Under the pieces are notes generated by a model. It worked only from the letters and a program-made list of their open reading frames with translations, was not told where the DNA came from and made no database searches. This document shows, in pieces, positions 1 through 4,603 of a stretch of DNA of 32,743 bases. The stretch is taken from contig JAGHUS010000189.1 in NCBI GenBank assembly GCA_018064685.1, positions 1 through 32,743 on the forward strand, in the 5' to 3' direction. Both the position numbers and the translations under genes were made by a program. Position 1 is the first letter of the stretch, and each line of letters opens with the position of its first letter. This stretch comes from Bacteroidales bacterium (GTDB lineage: Bacteria; Bacteroidota; Bacteroidia; Bacteroidales; Bacteroidaceae).

Positions 1-18
1 ATTATGATCTTTTTAGCA

Positions 19-164
19 GAAACAAGGACAAAGTCAAAGTATAATATGTCTAGACCCTACGTCACGCACCTAGAGCGCATTCGGATCTGTTTATATCAGA
101 ATCAAATCAGTTTCGCGGGTTAAAAATTGATTTGATTTGTTAATACTATATTTGTTTATATTTG
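19..164. repeat. Island repeat, copy A (after the first rpn gene)
   Basis: First of three copies of an intergenic repeat. The left block (about 19-72) contains AAACAAGGAC and CCTACGTCACGCACCT. The right block (about 110-156) contains GTTTCGCGGG and TTGTTAATACTATATTTG. The middle differs between copies. This copy ends directly against the stop codon of the minus-strand Rpn gene at 165. No coding potential is visible. Confidence 0.85.
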
Positions 165-1031
165 CTAGAATGCATTGATTTCATCCACTGTAAGACGTGT
201 CATATCTGCAACGTCTTCTACAGAGAACCCTTTTGAAAGCATCTTTTGAGCAATAGCTGTTGCCTTTGACATCTCACCTTCCGCACGACCTTCTGCACGT
301 CCTTTAGCCTCGCCTTTCCTCTCTGCTGCAATCTCAATAGTGCGTTCGCGACTTATGCGGTCCCAGTATCTGTCGATAGTGTAGAGTTCTGCATCTGTGT
401 AGGCAGATTCCTCTACCAGCTCAAGGGCTTTGGCAACGAGGGCATCGGAGGCAAGCTCAACTGGAGATTCCTTCGTGTTCTCATCTATTTCAGTAAGAAA
501 ACGGAGCCAGAGGGCAGCCATCCTCCTGTCCTGCCATGAGGACGGCTTGAACTTGGGTAATTCCACGAAGATCATTTCAAAGTCCTCGATAATCTCATCT
601 GTGTGATTCCTATGCATCGGCACAAACTCATGGTAGAATTCATCAGGGAGTTCTGGGAATGCAACGTCGTTGATAAGACTCAACGTGTAAATTGGCTTTA
701 CTTCACCGTAATTTTCCCCCTTCTTCAGAGGTCGAGCGTATGCCTTGCACGTATTATATAAGGTGCGACGCTTAAACATGCCCGTCCAGTACATCTGCAT
801 CTCAACAAGGAACTGACGACCTACCGTATCCGTACAGCGCACATCGACTATGGTGTCTTTCTTGTCAGGATTCACGGGCACCAACTCTGCCGGCAGGTAT
901 TCTATGGACACAATCTCCTTGCCCGGCTGTAGTGGCAGCAGAGCGTTGAGGAAACTTATCATCAGTTCTTTATGTTCGGCGAACACCTTTTTGAAGGTTA
1001 AGTCTGCCTTGGGGTCAAGATACTTTGCCAT
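165..1031 (-). CDS. Rpn-family recombination-promoting nuclease / PD-(D/E)XK transposase-like protein
   Basis: This 288-aa protein belongs to the Rpn/PDDEXK_2 family, whose studied members cut DNA, stimulate RecA-independent recombination and in some cases act in phage defence. The nuclease core is visible: Asp63 in TIVDVR and Glu77-x-Gln79 in FLVEMQ, 14 residues apart, as in the second Rpn protein of this window. The N-terminus (MAKYLDPKADLTFKKVF) is typical of the family. The C-terminal part has a short GRAEGRAEG linker followed by a small helical tail ending in VDEINAF. I chose the start at 1031 because a longer in-frame ATG at 1166 adds residues unlike the family, and a good promoter (TTTG, N19, TAACTTTG) lies at 1062-1092, so 1166 would be upstream of it. 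It is followed at once by repeat copy A. The gene appears intact. Activity is inferred from motifs only. Confidence 0.88.
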   Translation of the reverse strand: MAKYLDPKADLTFKKVFAEHKELMISFLNALLPLQPGKEIVSIEYLPAELVPVNPDKKDTIVDVRCTDTVGRQFLVEMQMYWTGMFKRRTLYNTCKAYARPLKKGENYGEVKPIYTLSLINDVAFPELPDEFYHEFVPMHRNHTDEIIEDFEMIFVELPKFKPSSWQDRRMAALWLRFLTEIDENTKESPVELASDALVAKALELVEESAYTDAELYTIDRYWDRISRERTIEIAAERKGEAKGRAEGRAEGEMSKATAIAQKMLSKGFSVEDVADMTRLTVDEINAF

Positions 1032-1061
1032 ATTGTTGGGTTGTTTGCAAAACTTTGCTGG

Positions 1062-1092
1062 CAAAGTTACAACAAAAAATGCAATCAGCAAA
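1062..1092 (-). promoter_or_regulatory. Bacteroidetes-type promoter for the first rpn gene
   Basis: On the minus strand, TTTG (1089-1092), a 19-bp spacer and TAACTTTG (1062-1069) match the Bacteroidetes sigma consensus TTTG-N19/20-TAnnTTTG. Transcription would begin near 1055, about 25 bases before the ATG at 1031. Confidence 0.7.
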
Positions 1093-1144
1093 ATATTTGG
1101 TAACAATTCTGCTAATTGCAAATGTAGTCTCTCTTCTTGGTTCG

Positions 1145-1318
1145 AGAAACAAAGGACAAAGTCCAAGTATATTATGTCTTGACCCTACGTCACGCACCTC
1201 GGGAGTTCACCCTGAGTGTGTCGAAGGACTTTCGGACCTGTTTATATCAGCATCTAATCAGTTTCGCGGGGTTAATAAATTGATTTAATTTGTTAATACT
1301 ATATTGTTTATGTTTTTT
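1145..1318. repeat. Island repeat, copy B (after the PIN-toxin remnant)
   Basis: Second copy of the island repeat, with the left block at about 1145-1200 and the right block at about 1260-1310, both close to copies A and C. It ends 5 bp from the toxin remnant's stop codon at 1324. Its middle differs from the other copies and contains caccctgagtgtgtcgaagg, which resembles a REP-like palindromic sequence I know from many other bacteria; that resemblance is from memory. Confidence 0.85.
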
Positions 1319-1323
1319 TTTTG

Positions 1324-1492
1324 TTATAACGTTTGGCAGAACAAGTCAATGCCTATCACTTCGATGTGTGGAAAATCAATCTTGTTAAGAATGTTGAAAT
1401 GATGGTCTTCTGTTACAATACATTTTGCATTTGCAGCAAAAGCACAATCTACAAACTTGCGTGTCCAGTACTATGTGTTCCTTTTCCTTCAT
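1324..1492 (-). pseudogene. PIN-domain toxin gene with an internal deletion
   Basis: The ATG at 1492 overlaps the upstream ORF's stop as ATGA, the usual layout of an antitoxin-toxin pair. The first codons read MKEKEHIVLDT, the start of a PIN domain (IVLDT holds the first catalytic Asp). After about 12 codons the reading frame is lost. In another frame the end of a PIN protein follows: KFVDCAFAANAKCIVTEDHH, running to LFCQTL and a stop at 1324. A full PIN toxin of this type has roughly 130-150 residues, so most of the central domain is missing and the two ends are fused out of frame. PIN toxins are ribonucleases of the VapC type; this one cannot be functional. The length of the loss is estimated from family size. 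Confidence 0.75.
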
Positions 1493-1737
1493 GCGTATGG
1501 CGTGCGTTCATGAATATTGCGGAATTCTTCTACACGGCTATCGTTCAGAGTGCCATCTTCCCATAGCCTGTTCAATTCCTTGTCTGCTTCTTTTGCAAAG
1601 AATTCTGCCATGGCCCTCTTCATTTGTTTGAATGTTTCTTCAGACCTTATAAATGACATCATATTTATGACCTCACTTTGATATGTTGTTGATTGAACTG
1701 TTGACATGGTTTCGTATTGTTTGATTAGTTTATGCAT
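1489..1737 (-). CDS. Putative antitoxin of a broken toxin-antitoxin pair
   Basis: This 82-aa protein has no domain I can name with certainty. It starts MHKLIKQYETMSTVQSTTYQ; the ATG at 1707 (MSTVQS) is an equally plausible start. The C-terminal half is charged and helical (MKRAMAEFFAKEADKELNRL). Its role is inferred from position: its stop overlaps, as ATGA, the start of a PIN-toxin remnant, the arrangement of many Bacteroidetes antitoxin/PIN gene pairs. With the toxin deleted, it would be an orphan antitoxin, harmless to keep or able to neutralise related toxins. It lies between repeat copies B and C. Confidence 0.6.
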   Translation of the reverse strand: MHKLIKQYETMSTVQSTTYQSEVINMMSFIRSEETFKQMKRAMAEFFAKEADKELNRLWEDGTLNDSRVEEFRNIHERTPYA

Positions 1738-1740
1738 TCA

Positions 1741-1950
1741 GAAAACAAGGACAAAGTCCAAGTATATTATGTCTTGATCCTACGTCACGCACCTCTCCCT
1801 TATAGGGCGAGGAGTAGGATTCGGTCATCAATTTCTGTTATAAGCTATCTAAGTCATTTCCGCGGGGTTCTTGCTTGAGCAAGCGTCAGTCTAAAGACGT
1901 GCCGAGCGAATAAATGGATTTAATTTGTTAATACTATATTTGTTTTTGTT
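1741..1950. repeat. Island repeat, copy C (after the second rpn gene)
   Basis: Third and longest copy. The left block is at about 1741-1793 and the right block at about 1863-1945. Its middle is enlarged and includes a small inverted repeat (CTTGC-TTGA-GCAAG, near 1872). The copy ends 5 bp from the stop codon of the second Rpn gene at 1956, the same placement as in copies A and B. Confidence 0.85.
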
Positions 1951-1955
1951 GTGTG

Positions 1956-2897
1956 CTACAATGAGTTGATGTCTTCTGCGGTGAGTCCTGTAGCTTGCGC
2001 TACCTGTTCAACGGACATGCCCATAGACAAAAGGTTTGCTGCAATAGACATTTTTTCCTCTGCTCTTCCTTCCGCACGACCTTCTGCTCTTCCTTCTGCT
2101 CTTCCTTCCGCTCTTCCTTCCGCTCTTCCTTCCGCTCTTCCTTCTGCTCTTCCTTCCGCACGACCTTCCTTGATTGCTGATGCAATGCAGTCGTTCTGCA
2201 CCATAATATCCTCCAAATGTCTGTCGTACGACATTTGCTCTTCCTTGGACATTTGCATGTAAAGAAGGTTTTGGCGTGCCTGCTGGAGTCCTGGTACGGT
2301 GGTGTCGTCCTTGATGTGCCCAGAACGGAGATAATCCAACCATTCCTCGAGTGGAGTGGTTGCCACCTTGTTAAATTCGTTCACGCGTACGAGGAAGTAT
2401 TCGGGGAATACCTGTTCGGGTGTCTTCATTTCAATAACATCCTTTTCCTTAGTAGTAATCTGTAGGGTGTCGCCGGTATGAACGCCTTTGAAGGTCGTCT
2501 GGCCATGGTAGAGGTAGTCTGCTCCCTTGCCTAGGTCAAAGTAAAGAATACTGATGCTGTATACTTTCTTAACATTCTCGTAACTTTCACCCAAATGTAT
2601 ATGTTCGGTAATAGATTTTGCTACACCATAAAGGATGCGCTCCAGATAGTGCAGTTGACGTGTGAGCTGTATCTCGACAAGGATGATTTCACCTTTTGAG
2701 TTCTTGGCTTTTATGTCAACACGATTGAACTTGTCGTCTTCGGCCTCTTGGTTGCCCTCGCTCTCAAGGATTTCATCAATATGCACTTCCTCGTTGAGAA
2801 GAACTGTTATCAGCCCTTCCAATACACCAAAGTTTGCCTTGTTCCTGAGCATGCGCTTGGCAGCCCAGTCAAATCTTACATATTTATCCTTTGCCAT
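1956..2897 (-). CDS. Rpn-family PD-(D/E)XK nuclease with a long repeated linker
   Basis: This 313-aa protein is the second Rpn/PDDEXK_2 member in the island but is clearly diverged from the first. The core is visible: Asp61 (NRVDIKAK) and Glu75-x-Gln77 (ILVEIQL), in an N-terminal domain beginning MAKDKYVRFDWAAKRML. Residues about 244-280 are nine exact repeats of Glu-Gly-Arg-Ala, encoded by a 12-bp DNA repeat (2059-2166). A short helical tail follows (MSIAANLLSMGMSVEQVA to DINSL) and matches the tail of the first Rpn protein, so the tail is shared though the cores differ. In E. coli some Rpn genes make a small antitoxin from an internal start in this variable C-terminal part; the Met residues before and after the repeat here would permit that, but it is inference. 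The gene is intact. Confidence 0.88.
   Translation of the reverse strand: MAKDKYVRFDWAAKRMLRNKANFGVLEGLITVLLNEEVHIDEILESEGNQEAEDDKFNRVDIKAKNSKGEIILVEIQLTRQLHYLERILYGVAKSITEHIHLGESYENVKKVYSISILYFDLGKGADYLYHGQTTFKGVHTGDTLQITTKEKDVIEMKTPEQVFPEYFLVRVNEFNKVATTPLEEWLDYLRSGHIKDDTTVPGLQQARQNLLYMQMSKEEQMSYDRHLEDIMVQNDCIASAIKEGRAEGRAEGRAEGRAEGRAEGRAEGRAEGRAEGRAEEKMSIAANLLSMGMSVEQVAQATGLTAEDINSL
2059..2166. repeat. Nine 12-bp tandem repeats inside the second rpn gene
   Basis: Nine direct copies of a 12-bp unit (plus strand TCCGCTCTTCCT with few variants such as TCTGCTCTTCCT and TCCGCACGACCT) encode Glu-Gly-Arg-Ala nine times. Since 12 is a multiple of three, copy-number change would alter linker length without a frameshift. 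Confidence 0.9.
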
Positions 2898-2919
2898 AAC
2901 TTAATTCTTTTTACGTTGG

Positions 2920-2927
2920 CAAATATA
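2920..2927 (-). promoter_or_regulatory. Probable -7 box for the second rpn gene
   Basis: TATATTTG on the minus strand fits TAnnTTTG and lies 23 bases before the ATG at 2897. No TTTG is found at the ideal 19-20 bp spacing, so support is moderate. Confidence 0.45.
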
Positions 2928-3040
2928 GTTATTATTATTTAATTTGAGAACAAATTACAATTGAAAATATATGTTGAAGTTGTTTTTTGTGTATTTATGC
3001 ATGGAAATACACTGGGAAAGTGTCTGGTTAAGGCGGACGT

Positions 3041-3199
3041 AGTGGAGCTGGAGGGGACTTTTTGCGTCGGTAAAAAGTAGAACCCGAGTCCAAACTTTGG
3101 ACGCGGGTTCAATAACCGAAAGTGGAGCTGGAGGGGACTTTTTTCGTCGGTAAAAGTAGAACCCGGGTCCAAACTTTGGACGCGGGTTCAATAACCGAA
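3041..3199. repeat. Two tandem units repeating the end of the tmRNA gene, each with a hairpin
   Basis: Units at 3041-3120 (80 bp) and 3121-3199 (79 bp) are almost identical. Each begins with AGTGGAGCTGGAGGGGA, the same 17 bases that form the 3' end of the tmRNA gene at 3200-3216. Each unit also holds a 31-nt inverted repeat (3080-3110 and 3159-3189), GAACCCG..GTCCAAA pairing with TTTGGAC..CGGGTTC, which on the minus strand is followed by a T-rich stretch. They may act as terminators of ssrA, be scars of repeated integration at ssrA, or both. Confidence 0.8.
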
Positions 3200-3201
3200 A
3201 G

Positions 3202-3602
3202 TGGAGCTGGAGGGGATTGAACCCTCGTCCAAACAGGGAAACCCTGTGCTTTCTACACGCTTATTCCAGTCTTGGTTTTCGAGTACAAGCAAGACCTGGA
3301 CCACCAACTTGTACCTTATTCTCTAAATCTTCATCACGCGATAGAGACGTCTCGTGTGACTATTCCCGAATTTCCAGCACCGCTTGATCAGACGCTTCGG
3401 AACAAGAGCTTCTGAGCGATGTCTCGTCTCAGCACCTGGTGCCGAGATAAAGCCAGTAATCTACTGTACTTCGATTAGGCAGCGAGAGCGTAGTTGTTTT
3501 CGCCAATTAAATCTTCGCAGGTCAGAGATTATAGAGAGAGGCCAGCAACTCTCTGCGTGCTTACACAACGCTTCGTCCCGCTGTCAAATCCATGTCAGCC
3601 CC
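3202..3602 (-). ncRNA. ssrA: Transfer-messenger RNA (tmRNA)
   Basis: The minus strand starts GGGGCTGACATGGATTTGAC at 3602 and ends with the T-arm GGACGAGGGTTCAATCC and CAGCTCCA at 3202. The 5' GGGGCTG pairs with the 3' CAGCTCC as the acceptor stem (one G-U pair). The tag reading frame is at 3475-3504: GGC GAA AAC AAC TAC GCT CTC GCT GCC TAA, giving GENNYALAA, close to the tag known from Bacteroides. The CCA end is not encoded (the next bases are CTT), so it would be added after transcription. tmRNA with SmpB frees ribosomes stalled on broken mRNAs and tags the unfinished protein for proteolysis. The length, about 401 nt, is typical. Confidence 0.95.
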
Positions 3603-3605
3603 AGT

Positions 3606-3697
3606 TGTCAATTCATAATTCATAATGCATAATTCATAATTGGCTGGCGCGATGCCTTTGTCAATTCATAATTCATAATGCATAATTGGCTGGCGCA
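3606..3697. repeat. Direct repeat of AT-rich nonamers ending in GGCTGGCGC
   Basis: Two copies (3606-3653 and 3660-3697) share gtcaattcataattcataa, gcataatt and ggctggcgc; the first has one extra attcataat unit. A degraded relative (aattggctcgcag) occurs at about 8346, before the flippase gene. Confidence 0.75.
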
Positions 3698-3746
3698 GTA
3701 TGTCTTTCTCCTCTTTGAAGAGGGTGGGGACTTCTAATTGCTGGTG

Positions 3747-3777
3747 CAAAGGTACGCAAAATATGGCAAACGACAAA
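3747..3777 (-). promoter_or_regulatory. Promoter of the tmRNA gene
   Basis: On the minus strand, TTTG (3774-3777), a 19-bp spacer and TACCTTTG (3747-3754) match the Bacteroidetes consensus. It implies a precursor starting near 3740 with a roughly 138-nt 5' leader to be removed, which would include the AT-rich direct repeat. Confidence 0.7.
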
Positions 3778-3860
3778 GGAAGTGTGCTTTTTTCTTGTGT
3801 TACGTAGTAAAAAAGTGTCTGAGACGGTGCCGGATGAGCAAAAAAATCAAAAAAATGCAT

Positions 3861-3868
3861 TATCTTTG
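3861..3868 (+). promoter_or_regulatory. Probable -7 box for the first exopolysaccharide operon
   Basis: TATCTTTG matches TAnnTTTG and lies 42 bases before the ATG at 3910. No clear TTTG lies 19-20 bp upstream, where the sequence is A-rich. Confidence 0.5.
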
Positions 3869-3909
3869 CAATAAATTAAGATTTTTTACGTTTTAATAAG
3901 TGAGTTCGC

Positions 3910-4602
3910 ATGAAAAACATTACGCGGATAGTCCACTCATTGAACGTAAAAAGAAAAATGATACAGACTTTGGCAATCAATATAGAAGAGGCAAGAGTAA
4001 AGGATGGAATGAACGTCGTGGAACGCGCTTTGAAGCGTGGGACGGATATCGTTGTGTCGTTACTCGGACTGATATTCCTCTCGCCCGTGTTCTTGTACGT
4101 CTACATCAAACTGAAGAGGCAGAAGGACGGGCCTGTACTGTTCCGCCAGGAACGCATCGGCAAGGGAGGCAAGGCATTCAATATCCTGAAGTTCCGCACT
4201 ATGCGGGTTGACAGCGAGAGTCAGGGCACTCCGCAGCTGGCCAAGAGCCATGACAACCGACTGACTCCGGCTGGCAAGTTTCTGCGCGAGCACCATCTCG
4301 ACGAGCTGCCCCAGTTGTGGAATGTCTTCGTAGGCGACATGTCGTTTGTCGGTCCGCGTCCCGAGCGTCAGTATTTCATCGACAAGATCATGGAGGAGAA
4401 CTCCGACTACGAGTTGCTCTATCAGATACGTCCCGGCATAACCAGCATGGCCACCATCTACAACGGCTATACCGACACGATGGAGAAGATGCTCATTCGC
4501 CTGCAGATGGACCTCGATTATTTAAACCGCCGCTCGTTGTGGCTTGACTGCAAGATTGTAATGACGACGGTAAAGCTTATTGTTAATGGCAAGAAATTCT
4601 AG
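3910..4602 (+). CDS. Initiating phosphoglycosyl transferase (bacterial sugar transferase)
   Basis: This 230-aa protein moves a sugar-1-phosphate from a nucleotide sugar onto undecaprenyl phosphate at the inner membrane, the first step of repeat-unit assembly. It is a short monotopic phosphoglycosyl transferase of the PglC/WcaJ-core type. One hydrophobic re-entrant segment is at about 46-66 (TDIVVSLLGLIFLSPVFLYV), followed by PVLFRQERIG, ILKFRTM, the catalytic pair Asp131-Glu132 in HLDELPQLWNVF, and GDMSFVGPRPER. All key residues are present. The start at 3910 gives an N-terminal extension of about 33 residues; Met34 (4009) is a possible alternative. It heads the operon, and its stop is one base from the next gene's ATG. 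The C-terminal half is closely related to the end of the fusion protein at 17563-19422. The sugar transferred cannot be read from sequence. Confidence 0.93.
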   Translation: MKNITRIVHSLNVKRKMIQTLAINIEEARVKDGMNVVERALKRGTDIVVSLLGLIFLSPVFLYVYIKLKRQKDGPVLFRQERIGKGGKAFNILKFRTMRVDSESQGTPQLAKSHDNRLTPAGKFLREHHLDELPQLWNVFVGDMSFVGPRPERQYFIDKIMEENSDYELLYQIRPGITSMATIYNGYTDTMEKMLIRLQMDLDYLNRRSLWLDCKIVMTTVKLIVNGKKF

Positions 4603-4603
4603 T

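Larger units (their letters stand above)
3603..3909. other. Intergenic region between ssrA and the exopolysaccharide operon
   Basis: No gene is visible in these 307 bases. It holds a direct repeat, ATTCATAATTCATAATGCAT plus GGCTGGCGC, at about 3606-3653 and 3660-3697, a minus-strand promoter for ssrA (3747-3777), and a plus-strand -7 box (3861-3868). Confidence 0.7.

Noticed and set aside
1995..2343. Several other open frames across the 12-bp repeat region on both strands
   Set aside because: A 12-bp repeat without stops leaves all frames open; the products are only Arg/Glu/Lys or Ser/Phe/Cys repeats with no other support.
3041..3199. tRNA genes in the two hairpin units
   Set aside because: The GGACGCGGGTTCAA words resemble a T-arm, but there is no acceptor, D or anticodon arm in the 79-80 bp units.
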